Shown piece by piece: positions 55,805-64,000 of a stretch of DNA of 64,000 bases (position 1 is its first letter; every line of letters begins with the position of its first letter). The notes below the pieces were generated by a model. That model was not told the origin of the DNA, made no database searches, and worked only from the letters and a program-made list of their open reading frames with translations. Source of the DNA: an uncultured Flavobacteriales bacterium (GTDB taxonomy: Bacteria > Bacteroidota > Bacteroidia > Flavobacteriales > Schleiferiaceae); NCBI GenBank assembly GCA_905478295.1, contig CAJQHZ010000020.1:91095-155094 (forward strand), written 5' to 3'. Position numbers and translations under genes: made by a program.

Positions 55805-56209
55805 ATGGAAAGCATCTTCACAAAGATCATCAACGGTGAAATTCCTTGTTACAAAGTAGGGGAGAATGCTTCAAATATTGCTTTTCTAGACATACGTCCG
55901 TTAAAGCGTGGTCACCTCTTATGTGTTCCAAAGTCGGAGGTAGATGAATTGTATGAGCTGCCTTCAGAAGAATATATGAGTCTTATGGAATTTGCCCAAC
56001 GCGTTGCACGTGCTTTGAAAGTAGCTGTGCCGTGTAAACGCATTGGTTCAATGGTTTTAGGTATGGAGGTGCCTCATGCGCATTTACATTTAGTACCTAT
56101 AGACGCTGAACATGAATTAAGCTTTTCGAACACACCGTTGGTGTTAAGCGCGGATGAGATGGAGTCTATTCGCGCGTCTATTTCAGACGCTCTGGATTCT
56201 GTTGGATAA
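55805..56209 (+). CDS. HIT-family protein
   Basis: A 134-residue histidine triad protein that acts on nucleotide phosphoramidates or dinucleotides. FTKIINGEIPCYKVGEN at the start and the triad as VPHAHLHLVPID near residues 96-103 (H-x-H-x-H) are diagnostic. In a probable operon with greA. Its 3' end overlaps the convergent ruvC gene by 32 bases. HIT enzymes such as HinT hydrolyse AMP-lysine-type adducts; exact substrate unknown here. Confidence 0.93.
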   Translation: MESIFTKIINGEIPCYKVGENASNIAFLDIRPLKRGHLLCVPKSEVDELYELPSEEYMSLMEFAQRVARALKVAVPCKRIGSMVLGMEVPHAHLHLVPIDAEHELSFSNTPLVLSADEMESIRASISDALDSVG

Positions 56210-56771
56210 ATTGGTCCCAACTGCTGCTCCGACCCTTTTTAGATTTAGATTTTTTTGCGCCACTACCGTGTTTAGGTGCGCTAATTCCTGTGGTTTGACT
56301 GTGATGACAAACAGCTACGGCTAGTGCATCAAAGGCATCTAAATAATTGTGTTCTATCCCTGGGAACATGGCTTGAAGCATCCCACTAACCTGTTCTTTA
56401 CTGGCATTTCCATTACCGACAATGCTTTGTTTCACCAGTCTAGGACTGTATTCAAAAACTGGAATCTTCTTAGAAAGGGCGGTTGCCATACATACACCCT
56501 GAGCGCGTCCCAATTTTAGCATGGATTGAACATTTTTTCCAAAAAAGGGAGCCTCCAAAGCCATTTCGTCGGGCTTGTGTTGGTCTACAACAGCGCTCAA
56601 TTCATCAAATATTGTTGCAAGTCTAGTGTAGTGGTCCAATTTCGTGTTGAGTTTGATAATATCCATCAACACGGGGTGCACTTTACCTTTTTTGATGTGC
56701 ACGACACTGTACCCCATTACCACTGTACCTGGATCCACACCAAGGATTATTTTATCGATGGCGTTTTCCAT
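56178..56771 (-). CDS. ruvC: Crossover junction endodeoxyribonuclease RuvC
   Basis: Resolves Holliday junctions. The 197-residue protein has the catalytic acids in IILGVDPGTVVMGYS (Asp near residue 13), ALEAPFFGKNVQS (Glu near 73), SNEHEYLDAFDALAVAVCH-like LDAFDALAVAVCH (Asp pair near 145) and the KKIPVFEYSPRLVKQSIVGNG loop. About 30 extra residues rich in Ser and Lys end the chain. ruvA and ruvB are not adjacent. It is the last gene of the etfB-etfA-bfn-nupC-ruvC minus-strand run. Confidence 0.95.
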   Translation of the reverse strand: MENAIDKIILGVDPGTVVMGYSVVHIKKGKVHPVLMDIIKLNTKLDHYTRLATIFDELSAVVDQHKPDEMALEAPFFGKNVQSMLKLGRAQGVCMATALSKKIPVFEYSPRLVKQSIVGNGNASKEQVSGMLQAMFPGIEHNYLDAFDALAVAVCHHSQTTGISAPKHGSGAKKSKSKKGRSSSWDQFIQQNPERLK

Positions 56772-56776
56772 AGTTC

Positions 56777-58063
56777 TTAAATCATTAGTCCAACAATGGC
56801 TGCAGTATACAAAGAAGCCACTGTTCCTGCGATAAGCGCCTTAATACTCAACTCACTTAGGTCTTTTCTGCGGCTCGGTGCTAGTACCCCAATTCCTCCA
56901 ATTTGTATACCGATGCTTGCAATGTTTGCAAAACCACAAAGCATATACGTTGATAGGATGACACTGCGCTCTGAAGTGAAGAGGCCTTCGTTTTTCATTT
57001 CAGTTAAACTAACGTAAGCGTAAAATTCATTCAAGATGGTTTTTTCTCCTAGCAGCTGTCCTACGAGCATTAGATCTGCAGGCGGCACACCTAGAATCCA
57101 AGCAATTGGGCTTAAGAGTGCGCCCATGATGAATTGGAGGGAGAACGAGTCATAGCGACCGTTGGTGACTTCCGCTGCCCATGCATTGAGGCCAGTCCAC
57201 GAACCCACGCCTTCAACAAAAATGTAATTGGCACCGTAAACGATTGCTGTAAAAACAAGAAGCATGGCTCCTACATTAACCGCTAATTTCACTCCTTGTG
57301 TAGTCCCGTTTGAAATAGCATCAAGGGCATTAGATCCCATATCTGCAGAACTGATTTCTGCAACCTCAATGACATCTTCCGTTTCGGGTAGTAGAATTTT
57401 CGCGCTAATGATTGCGGCAGGAGCACTAAGTACAGAAGCGGTTAGTAGGTGTTTGGCAAAGAATAATTGGCCTTCAGGGGTGTCTCCGCCTAGATAACCA
57501 ATATATGCTGCAAGTACGCCACCCGCTATGGTCGCCATACCACCACTCATTAAACTGAGTAATTCAGAACGGCTCATTCCAGCGATGTAGGGTTTCACTA
57601 GTAGTGGTGCTTCGGTTTGACCGATAAAGATGTTTCCAGCGGCGGCCAATGACTCTGCACCAGAGAGTTTTAACGTTTTCTGCATGACCCAAGCCATCGC
57701 TTTAACCACACGCTGTAAAATGCCGTAGTAGTATAGCAAGGAGGTTACTGCGGAGAAAAAGATCACAGTAGGCAGGACCTGGAAGGCGAAAAGGTATCCA
57801 AAGTTATCGGTTTCGGTGATGAGCGATCCAAAGAGGAAGGTAGAGCCCTCGCGTGTGAAGTCTAATAATGTAACAGCGACAAGACTAAATTTTTCAAAAG
57901 CCCATGAGACCCCAGGAACTTTTAACACTGCCAAGGCGAGCACGAATTGCAAGAGCAGTCCCTTACCCACCATGGCCCAATTCACTTTACGCTTGTTCGA
58001 ACTGAACAGCCATAAAACGGCGGTAAGTACCGCGATTCCCAATAAACTTCTAAGGATCATCAT
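56777..58063 (-). CDS. Concentrative nucleoside transporter (NupC family)
   Basis: Imports nucleosides by H+ or Na+ symport. The 428-residue polytopic protein has the CNT layout: GLLLQFVLALAVLKV near residue 38, a gate/nucleoside region FIGQTEAPLLVKPYIAGMSRSELLSLMSGGMATIAGGVLAAY near 165-205 (read in parts), then the second inverted repeat with LGEKTILNEFYAYVSL near 340 and CGFANIASIGIQIGGIG near 385. Both repeats are complete. Begins inside the stop of the BFN gene (ATGA overlap). Confidence 0.92.
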   Translation of the reverse strand: MMILRSLLGIAVLTAVLWLFSSNKRKVNWAMVGKGLLLQFVLALAVLKVPGVSWAFEKFSLVAVTLLDFTREGSTFLFGSLITETDNFGYLFAFQVLPTVIFFSAVTSLLYYYGILQRVVKAMAWVMQKTLKLSGAESLAAAGNIFIGQTEAPLLVKPYIAGMSRSELLSLMSGGMATIAGGVLAAYIGYLGGDTPEGQLFFAKHLLTASVLSAPAAIISAKILLPETEDVIEVAEISSADMGSNALDAISNGTTQGVKLAVNVGAMLLVFTAIVYGANYIFVEGVGSWTGLNAWAAEVTNGRYDSFSLQFIMGALLSPIAWILGVPPADLMLVGQLLGEKTILNEFYAYVSLTEMKNEGLFTSERSVILSTYMLCGFANIASIGIQIGGIGVLAPSRRKDLSELSIKALIAGTVASLYTAAIVGLMI

Positions 58064-58647
58064 AGCTTGTCCAACTTATCGCGCAAACGTGCGGCTAATT
58101 CGTAATCTTCGTTTTCCACTGCTTCTGAAAGCAGTAGTTCTAATTCTTCTCGTGATTCTTCTTGTGAAACTTCTGGATGGTCGATATCATGTTCTTCCTC
58201 TATAGTGCCGGCATCTGCTTTCGTTTCCTCCTTTTCAGTGATACCCGCATGTTCCATAATTTCAGGCGTGGCGAAAATGGGACATTCAAAGCGCACGGCT
58301 AAAGCCACAGCGTCTGAAGGACGAGAATCAAAAACGTGCGGCGTACCGGCTGCATCTATGGTATATAAACTCGCGTAGAAAACACCATTCACTAATCTGT
58401 GGATGACTATTTTCTCTAAGGTTACACCCAATTCATTAAGCATGTTCTTCCAAGTATCGTGGGTAAGCGGCCGCGGCGGTGCTACAGACTTCTCCATGGC
58501 TACAGCGATACTTTGGGCTTCAGCGCCACCTATAACGACAGGAAGCTTACGGCCTCCTTCGCCGGTTTCGGCTAGAATGAGTGCGTAAGCTCCTGATTTA
58601 CCTTGACTGTAGGATAATCCCTTAACAGTGAGTTCTATGTGTTGCAT
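58060..58647 (-). CDS. Bifunctional nuclease-family (DUF151) protein with UvrB/C motif
   Basis: A 195-residue protein. Residues 1-140 are the BFN/DUF151 domain (LPVVIGGAEAQSIAVAMEK near 35, RPLTHDTWKNML near 57, PSDAVALAVRFECPIFATPEIMEHAG near 108). After a 30-residue acidic linker, the last 35 residues form a UVR motif (SEAVENEDYELAARLRDKLDKL). In plants and Mycobacterium BFN shows RNase/DNase activity; the biological role in Bacteroidota is unknown. It abuts etfA with no gap. Confidence 0.9.
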   Translation of the reverse strand: MQHIELTVKGLSYSQGKSGAYALILAETGEGGRKLPVVIGGAEAQSIAVAMEKSVAPPRPLTHDTWKNMLNELGVTLEKIVIHRLVNGVFYASLYTIDAAGTPHVFDSRPSDAVALAVRFECPIFATPEIMEHAGITEKEETKADAGTIEEEHDIDHPEVSQEESREELELLLSEAVENEDYELAARLRDKLDKL

Positions 58648-59589
58648 TTATTGTCCGGCCTTGAAGGCGCGCATCGCGTTCACCAACTGGGGAACGACTT
58701 CGAATGCATCACCTACAATGCCGTAATCTGCAGCCTTGAAAAACGGGGCTTCAGCGTCTGTATTTACTACGACAATGGTTTTTGATGCACTGACCCCAGC
58801 AAGGTGCTGGATAGCGCCAGAAATTCCTATCGCAATATACAGATTCGGGTTGACTTGGATGCCGGTTTGACCCACGTGTTCACTATGAGGTCTCCAACCG
58901 ATATCGCTTACTGGTTTTGAACAAGCTGTTGCTGCTCCTAGAACCGAAGCGAGCTCCTCAATCATGCTCCAATGTTCGGGTCCCTTTAGACCTCGACCAG
59001 CGCTTACAACTACCTCAGCTTCGGGTAGGGCAACTTTACCGGAGGCTATTGATTGCTCTGTTATCCTTAGTAAATCGGTACCAGTAGCATCTAAATTCTC
59101 AACAAGGCCTTCTCCTGCGCGTTCTTGAATGCCTACACTGTTGGGTACAAAGGAAACCATGGGAAGGCCGCCTATGAGTTCGATAGTTTCAATGCCTTTT
59201 GAACTGAATGCTCCACGCTCAACAGTTACTGGGGAAACGCTGCTCGGCGTGTCTGTTGTGTTGGTACTCAAAGCACCACCGCTTAGTGCAGCTAATGCTG
59301 GAGCAATAGAACGGCCTAGACTCGTTCCTGCGATAACCATACCTGCAGAACCGTTCGTTATAGTCGCTAATTGCTGTGCCATTCCGAAGGGGGTTGCAGC
59401 AAGTGTGGTAGTCAAAATTCTGTCAGCACCGAAGGCAGCTAAAGCCGCCGGATCTGCGGCACCGCTGCTAGTAACTGCAGTAACGGTAGTCCCTGCTAGT
59501 TCAGCCCAAGATTTCGCATACGAAACGGCTTCGAATGAAGCTTTTTTGAATAGGTTATTCCAATCTTCTACAAATACAATAATTGACAT
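58648..59589 (-). CDS. etfA: Electron transfer flavoprotein alpha subunit
   Basis: Carries FAD and passes electrons from acyl-CoA dehydrogenases to the quinone pool via ETF-QO. The 313-residue protein has the N-terminal Rossmann-type half and the C-terminal FAD domain with VVSAGRGLKGPEHWSMIEELASVLGAATACSKPV (near 190-225, in parts), HVGQTGIQVNPNLYIAIGISGAIQHLAGVSASKTIVVVNTDAEAPFF (in parts), ending in VVPQLV. Shared with etfB, which precedes it by 11 bases. The glutaryl-CoA dehydrogenase-like gene at 44.7 kb is a plausible donor. Confidence 0.95.
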   Translation of the reverse strand: MSIIVFVEDWNNLFKKASFEAVSYAKSWAELAGTTVTAVTSSGAADPAALAAFGADRILTTTLAATPFGMAQQLATITNGSAGMVIAGTSLGRSIAPALAALSGGALSTNTTDTPSSVSPVTVERGAFSSKGIETIELIGGLPMVSFVPNSVGIQERAGEGLVENLDATGTDLLRITEQSIASGKVALPEAEVVVSAGRGLKGPEHWSMIEELASVLGAATACSKPVSDIGWRPHSEHVGQTGIQVNPNLYIAIGISGAIQHLAGVSASKTIVVVNTDAEAPFFKAADYGIVGDAFEVVPQLVNAMRAFKAGQ

Positions 59590-59600
59590 AAGACTTGGAA

Positions 59601-60341
59601 TTAAATGGCTTTCGCCTCGTTGTGTAATAAATGGACCAATTCGTCAACACTGTCGACCAATTTTACTGCAGATTTAGCCGCAGGCTTCACAAACTTCGCC
59701 GCTCGTGTCGCTGCGTCATTTTCCGTGGCTTCCAAAACTTGTAATGGCTTTGATCGGGCCGTCATAATACCGCGCATGTTAGGGATACGGAGGTCTTTTT
59801 CTTCTACCAGTCCTTTTTTACCACCAATAACCATTGGTAGGGCACCGGCGTACGTCGAATGTCCACCGTCAATCTCGCCGGTTGCCGTGGCTGCAGAGCC
59901 GTCAATCGCGAGATCGACGCATGCATTGACAAACGGTAGGCTCAACAACGCTGCGAGCATTGCAGGTACCTGTTGTCCGTTGTAGTCAATACTTTCTTGC
60001 CCGCATAAAATTAAATCATACGCATTCGCCGCAATGTGGTTCTTGAGTTCTTTGGCTACTGTGATAGCGTCCGTAGGGGTGGCGTTAATACGTATGGCTT
60101 GATCGGCACCAATGGCAAGTGCTTTTCTAAGGGTTGGTTCAGTTTCTGGTCCACCGACATTGAGTACGGTGATGGTGCCGCCGTGGGCTTCCTTAAGGTG
60201 CAAAGCTTTGGTCAAGCTGAATTCATCGTATGGATTAATGACGAATTGGACCCCGGTGGCATCTAGTGCTGTTCCCGCCGCGTCGAAGTTGATTTTCGCA
60301 GTGGTATCGGGCACGTGGCTAATACAAACTAATAGGTTCAT
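59601..60341 (-). CDS. etfB: Electron transfer flavoprotein beta subunit
   Basis: AMP-binding half of ETF. The 246-residue protein shows LVCISHVPDTTAKINFD at the start, NPYDEFSLTKALHLKE near residue 38, YDLILCGQESIDYNGQQVPAML near 115 and the recognition loop region around LRIPNMRGIMTARSKPLQV near 180. The loop that docks with dehydrogenases is present. First gene of the etfB-etfA-bfn-nupC-ruvC run. Upstream is the divergent control region before pdhB. Confidence 0.95.
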   Translation of the reverse strand: MNLLVCISHVPDTTAKINFDAAGTALDATGVQFVINPYDEFSLTKALHLKEAHGGTITVLNVGGPETEPTLRKALAIGADQAIRINATPTDAITVAKELKNHIAANAYDLILCGQESIDYNGQQVPAMLAALLSLPFVNACVDLAIDGSAATATGEIDGGHSTYAGALPMVIGGKKGLVEEKDLRIPNMRGIMTARSKPLQVLEATENDAATRAAKFVKPAAKSAVKLVDSVDELVHLLHNEAKAI

Positions 60342-60590
60342 ATAAGATATCCTTAATTATTTGACCCTAAATTTACTATGCATGCATAATAATTCCAAAG
60401 AAAAGTGGTCCGATTTACGGATTTATCTTTTCTCTAATCGGAAGCAGGAAAAGCCCATTAGTTTTTCAAGAATCGGCACAATTTTTAAGGAATGCGCAAG
60501 GAACCCACAAAAAATTGAATTTCGAACGCAGGAAAGGGTGCGCTAGGTCCGCTTTGCACCTTATATTTGCCGCCTATTACATCAAGATTT
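60342..60590. promoter_or_regulatory. Divergent control region between etfB and pdhB
   Basis: A 249-base gap, the largest gene-free stretch here. It holds the 12-base perfect palindrome TATGCATGCATA at 60377-60388, a CCGATT/AATCGG pair at 60410-60441, and a -7 element for pdhB at 60562. A 61-codon frame at 60361-60546 looks non-coding. No tRNA seen. Confidence 0.6.
60562..60569 (+). promoter_or_regulatory. -7 element for pdhB
   Basis: TATATTTG, a full match, followed by CCGCC, and 21 bases before the pdhB ATG. The same TATATTTGC pattern recurs ahead of hppA at 61616. Confidence 0.55.
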
Positions 60591-61571
60591 ATGAAGACAA
60601 TTCAGTTTAGAGAGGCCGTTTGTGAGGCCATGACCGAAGAAATGCGCCGCGATGAAAACATCTTTTTGATGGGCGAAGAGGTTGCGGAGTACAACGGTGC
60701 TTACAAAGCATCTAAAGGCATGTTGGACGAATTTGGTCCAAAGCGTGTTTTAGATACTCCTATTGCAGAATTAGGTTTTGCCGGAATTTCGGTGGGTGCA
60801 GCAATGAACGGATTGCGTCCTATCGTGGAATTCATGACCTTCAACTTTTCGATGGTTGCGATCGATCAGATCATTAACAACGCTGCGAAAATGAAGCAGA
60901 TGTCGGGCGGTCAGATCAATGTCCCGATCGTTTTCCGTGGTCCTACCGCTTCCGCGGGTCAATTGGCAGCGACACACTCTCAAGCATTTGAAAGTTGGTA
61001 CGCGAACTGTCCAGGCTTGAAAGTGGTGGTTCCTTCGAACCCTTACGATTGTAAAGGTCTTTTGAAAAGTGCCATTAGAGATAATGATCCTGTCATCTTC
61101 ATGGAGAGTGAGCAGATGTATGGAGACAAAGGTGAGGTGCCAGAAGGTGAATACATCCTACCAATCGGTGTGGCAGATATCAAGCGCAAGGGAACAGATG
61201 TGACTATTGTTAGCTTCGGTAAAATCATCAAAGTGGCCTACGAAGCAGCTGATATTCTTGCCAAGGAAGGTATTTCTTGTGAGATCATCGACTTACGTAC
61301 AGTCCGTCCAATCGATTACGATAGCGTTATAGAGAGTGTAAAGAAAACGAACCGCCTCGTTTGTCTTGAAGAAGCATGGCCTTTGGGCTCCATTGCGACG
61401 GAGATTACCTACAAGGTACAATCAGAGGCATTCGATTACCTCGATGCTCCCGTAAAACGTCTGACGACAACGGACACGCCTGCACCGTATTCACCAACCT
61501 TACTTGAGGCTTTCTTACCGCAAGTTGGACAGGTTGTTGATGCCGTGAAATCTGTGATGTACGTCAAATAA
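60591..61571 (+). CDS. pdhB: Pyruvate dehydrogenase E1 component, beta subunit
   Basis: Thiamine-diphosphate-dependent enzyme subunit. The chosen start gives 326 residues, the normal length; the frame extends 24 bases upstream into the promoter. Features: ICEAMTEEM-like VCEAMTEEMRRDENIFLMGEEV near residue 12-30 (in parts), DTPIAELGFAGISVGAAMNG near 55, PIVFRGPTASAGQLAATHSQ near 116, VVPSNPYDCKGLLKSAIRDNDPVIFMESEQ near 150 (in parts), and CLEEAWPLGSIATEI near 265. The alpha subunit (pdhA) is not adjacent. Alternatively it could serve a branched-chain 2-oxoacid complex. Confidence 0.92.
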   Translation: MKTIQFREAVCEAMTEEMRRDENIFLMGEEVAEYNGAYKASKGMLDEFGPKRVLDTPIAELGFAGISVGAAMNGLRPIVEFMTFNFSMVAIDQIINNAAKMKQMSGGQINVPIVFRGPTASAGQLAATHSQAFESWYANCPGLKVVVPSNPYDCKGLLKSAIRDNDPVIFMESEQMYGDKGEVPEGEYILPIGVADIKRKGTDVTIVSFGKIIKVAYEAADILAKEGISCEIIDLRTVRPIDYDSVIESVKKTNRLVCLEEAWPLGSIATEITYKVQSEAFDYLDAPVKRLTTTDTPAPYSPTLLEAFLPQVGQVVDAVKSVMYVK

Positions 61572-61615
61572 ATAATAGGATTTAATCAGAGGTTCGAACG
61601 AACGACTCTAAGACT

Positions 61616-61623
61616 TATATTTG
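61616..61623 (+). promoter_or_regulatory. -7 element for hppA
   Basis: TATATTTG, full match to TAnnTTTG, 54 bases before the hppA ATG and directly followed by the hairpin at 61624. Confidence 0.55.
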
Positions 61624-61652
61624 CAGCCCTTTCCGTAACACGGAAGGGGCTG
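61624..61652 (+). other. Hairpin in the hppA 5' region
   Basis: CAGCCCTTTCCG, TAACA loop, CGGAAGGGGCTG: a 12-base-pair stem with one T-G pair. No T-run follows (ATTATTT), so it is a weak terminator for pdhB at best; it starts immediately after the hppA -7 element, so it would form at the very 5' end of the hppA mRNA. Confidence 0.7.
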
Positions 61653-61677
61653 ATTATTTAAATCAAACCATAATAAA

Positions 61678-64000
61678 ATGGAAAACATGCTTTTATTGGT
61701 ACCCGTATTTGGTATCGTTGGTCTAATCTATATGTTCGTTTTACGCAATTGGGTTGTAAAACAAGATTCAGGCTCAGAAAAAATGACAAAGTTGGCAGCC
61801 TACATTAAAGAAGGCGCTTTGGCATTCTTAAATGCGGAGTACCGCATTTTGGCAATCTTCGTAGTAGTGGCAGGTGCCCTTCTAGGAATTGTTTCTTCTA
61901 TCGTTGAAACCACACACTGGTTCATCGTTGTTGCATTCGTTATTGGTGCAGTATTCTCTGCAGTAGCAGGAAACATCGGTATGCGTATCGCAACAGATTC
62001 TAACGTTAGAACAACACAGGCCGCCCGTACCTCTTTACCACAAGCGTTGAAAGTTTCTTTCCGCGGTGGTACTGTAATGGGATTGGGTGTTGCCGGTCTA
62101 GCCGTTTTCGGTTTAGGCATCTTATTCATAATTTTAACAAACTGGTTCATTACTGGTGAGGATACGTTCTACAACGAGATGACCGTTGTTCTTGAAGCGC
62201 TAGCTGGTTTTTCATTAGGTGCTGAATCTATTGCTCTTTTTGCGCGAGTAGGTGGTGGTATTTACACGAAAGCCGCCGATGTTGGTGCTGACCTTGTAGG
62301 TAAAGTTGAAGCAGGTATTCCTGAAGATGATCCGCGTAATCCTGCAACTATTGCAGATAACGTAGGTGATAACGTAGGTGATGTTGCGGGTATGGGTGCC
62401 GATTTGTTTGGTTCTTATGTTGCAACCGTGTTGGCTTCTATGGTTCTAGGAAACTATGTGATTAACGATAATTTGATCAGCACAGGTAATTTCCTAGACA
62501 ACCACGGTCCTATCATGCTTCCTATGATGATTGCTGGTGTAGGAATTATATTCTCTATCATCGGTACATTCTTCATTCGCATTAAAGACAACAGTGCCAA
62601 AGAGCCTGAAGTACAACGTGCATTGAACATGGGTAACTGGGTATCTATCATTCTTACAGGTATAGGGTCGTATGTATTGATCCAAATGTTGTTGCCTGAA
62701 ACTTTGAGCATGAAGTTCTTTGGTGAAGGCTTCAAAGACGTTACACGCAACGCCGTGTTCGGTGCGGTTATCGTAGGTCTTGTAGTAGGTGCGTTAATCT
62801 CCTACTTCACTGAGTATTACACAGGATTGGGTAAAAAACCAATTTTAGATATCGTTCAAAAATCAGCTACTGGTGCTGCTACAAATATTATCGCAGGTTT
62901 AGGAGTAGGTATGATTTCAACTTTCGCACCGATCCTTCTTTTCGCTGCTGCGATTTGGTCTTCGTACGCTTTCGCTGGATTCTACGGTGTAGCGATTGCT
63001 GCTTCAGCAATGATGGCAACGACTGCTATGCAGTTGGCTATTGATGCATTTGGTCCTATCGCTGATAATGCAGGTGGTATTGCTGAAATGAGCGAATTAC
63101 CAGAAGAGGTACGTGAGCGTACTGATATTTTAGATTCTGTAGGTAATACTACAGCGGCAATCGGTAAAGGATTTGCTATCGCCTCTGCTGCATTGACTGC
63201 ATTGGCATTGTTTGCTGCCTTCGTAACCTTTACGGGAATCGACGGTATCAATATCTTTAAAGCGCCTGTACTGGCTATGCTATTCGTAGGAGGTATGGTA
63301 CCTGTAGTATTCTCTGCTCTTGCAATGAATGCGGTAGGTAAAGCAGCTATGGAAATGGTGAAGGAAGTTCGTCGCCAGTTCAAAGAGATTCCAGGAATCA
63401 TGGAATACAAAGCGGAACCAGAATACGACAAATGTGTTGCTATTTCTACTGAAGCATCATTGCGAGAAATGATGTTGCCGGGTGCGATGACCATTATATT
63501 CCCGCTTGTAGTTGCCTTTCTGCCTATGGCTTTCGGTTACGACGGTAAGGAAGCAGCAGAAATGTTGGGTGGATACATGGCCGGTGTTGCTGTATCAGGT
63601 GTTCTTTGGGCAATCTTCCAAAACAACGCGGGTGGTGCTTGGGACAACGCTAAGAAGTCTTTCGAGGCCGGTGTTATGATTGACGGTGAAATGACGTATA
63701 AAGGTTCTGAAGCGCACAAAGCTGCAGTAACGGGCGATACTGTAGGTGATCCATTCAAGGATACTTCAGGTCCATCGATGAATATTTTGATTAAATTGAC
63801 TTGTTTGGTCGGTCTTGTGATCGCACCAATCTTAGGAGACGGTCACGACACACACATTGAAGTCGCAGAAGCGGCACCTGTGGAACTGCGTCAAGAAGAG
63901 ATGAAAATGAAACTTAAAGACGCTGAGGCAATGGTTCATGGCCCCGTATTTGAAGGTCCTGTTTCTGTGGATTTAGATGTTGCCGTCAACAATGAGCAAA
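61678..64000 (+). CDS. hppA: Membrane-bound proton-translocating pyrophosphatase HppA (3' truncated by window)
   Basis: Couples PPi hydrolysis to ion pumping across the inner membrane. 774 codons are visible and the gene runs off the right edge. Key motifs: [48 protein letters not shown] at about 190-245 (PPi/Mg site, in parts), [10 protein letters not shown] at 489-498 (Ala at the position where K+-independent enzymes have Lys, so K+-dependent), and [21 protein letters not shown] near 680. The glutamate usual after DLF is Gly (DLFGSY, 242-247) and a Glu instead sits at 183 in GAESIALF. Beyond residue 720 a soluble acidic tail extends past the family core. Confidence 0.95.
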   Translation, partial: MENMLLLVPVFGIVGLIYMFVLRNWVVKQDSGSEKMTKLAAYIKEGALAFLNAEYRILAIFVVVAGALLGIVSSIVETTHWFIVVAFVIGAVFSAVAGNIGMRIATDSNVRTTQAARTSLPQALKVSFRGGTVMGLGVAGLAVFGLGILFIILTNWFITGEDTFYNEMTVVLEALAGFSLGAESIALFARVGGGIYTKAADVGADLVGKVEAGIPEDDPRNPATIADNVGDNVGDVAGMGADLFGSYVATVLASMVLGNYVINDNLISTGNFLDNHGPIMLPMMIAGVGIIFSIIGTFFIRIKDNSAKEPEVQRALNMGNWVSIILTGIGSYVLIQMLLPETLSMKFFGEGFKDVTRNAVFGAVIVGLVVGALISYFTEYYTGLGKKPILDIVQKSATGAATNIIAGLGVGMISTFAPILLFAAAIWSSYAFAGFYGVAIAASAMMATTAMQLAIDAFGPIADNAGGIAEMSELPEEVRERTDILDSVGNTTAAIGKGFAIASAALTALALFAAFVTFTGIDGINIFKAPVLAMLFVGGMVPVVFSALAMNAVGKAAMEMVKEVRRQFKEIPGIMEYKAEPEYDKCVAISTEASLREMMLPGAMTIIFPLVVAFLPMAFGYDGKEAAEMLGGYMAGVAVSGVLWAIFQNNAGGAWDNAKKSFEAGVMIDGEMTYKGSEAHKAAVTGDTVGDPFKDTSGPSMNILIKLTCLVGLVIAPILGDGHDTHIEVAEAAPVELRQEEMKMKLKDAEAMVHGPVFEGPVSVDLDVAVNNEQ

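Noticed and set aside
60361..60546. 61-codon frame in the etfB-pdhB gap
   Set aside because: No recognisable domain, mixed polar composition with no clear signal or helix, and it crosses the candidate operator and hairpins; regarded as chance.

Overview
The window looks like chromosomal core genome of a Bacteroidota member, most likely order Flavobacteriales (possibly a Cryomorphaceae/Schleiferiaceae-type lineage; the family placement is inference). The evidence is: Bacteroidota-type -7 promoter elements (TAnnTTTG) ahead of many genes; type IX secretion (T9SS) C-terminal sorting domains; a PorV/PorQ-family barrel; a MurF-alanine racemase fusion; a DAHP synthase-chorismate mutase fusion; a single-anchor-subunit succinate dehydrogenase; DUF6341/DUF6427/DUF4271 genes; and a thymidine kinase lacking most zinc cysteines. 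Genes are densely packed with many 1-50 bp overlaps. I see no tRNA, rRNA, CRISPR array, IS element, prophage or defence island.

Layout. 1-6.3 kb (+): end of an RND exporter, rfbA, polyprenyl diphosphate synthase, purD, a small minus-strand DUF6341-like gene, a DUF6427-like membrane protein and a GT9 glycosyltransferase. 6.2-12.5 kb: acyl-CoA thioesterase and HU/SPOR protein (-), dprA and gdhA (+), alpha/beta hydrolase and aminopeptidase P (-). 12.6-16.1 kb (+): sdhCAB. 16.2-34.7 kb, mostly minus: GyrI-like, lepA, YjbR; a CAT-like gene (+); an alkyltransferase-like protein and trmB; a run ending in CYTH and CotH genes; nitroreductase, SGNH lipoprotein and menB; DUF2007; an MFS sugar porter with a GH16 lipoprotein; recJ and aroF-CM. 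34.7-44.6 kb: rsmI and an acidic conserved protein (-), tdk and murF-alr (+), then O-antigen ligase, S41 peptidase, rnpA, hemD, DUF4271 and a T9SS substrate (-). 44.7-46.4 kb: a glutaryl-CoA-type dehydrogenase (+) and a Rieske-like lipoprotein (-). 46.5-55.2 kb (+): TonB receptor, 1340-residue T9SS protein and PorV/PorQ-like barrel. 55.3-64 kb: greA and HIT (+), the minus operon etfB-etfA-bfn-nupC-ruvC, then pdhB and a truncated hppA (+).

Much of the content is house-keeping: respiration (SDH, ETF, PDH E1 beta, H+-pyrophosphatase), envelope assembly (polyprenyl synthase, rfbA, MurF-Alr, O-antigen ligase, GT9), translation and RNA modification (LepA, TrmB, RsmI, RluA, RnpA), DNA repair and uptake (RecJ, RuvC, DprA, ATL). 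The least explained locus is the 46.5-55.2 kb outer-membrane/secretion triad. Other points worth a look are regulatory hairpins beside the greA, rnpA and hppA starts, an ATL protein with PAHR in place of PCHR, and an H+-PPase whose usual ion-gate glutamate position is glycine.
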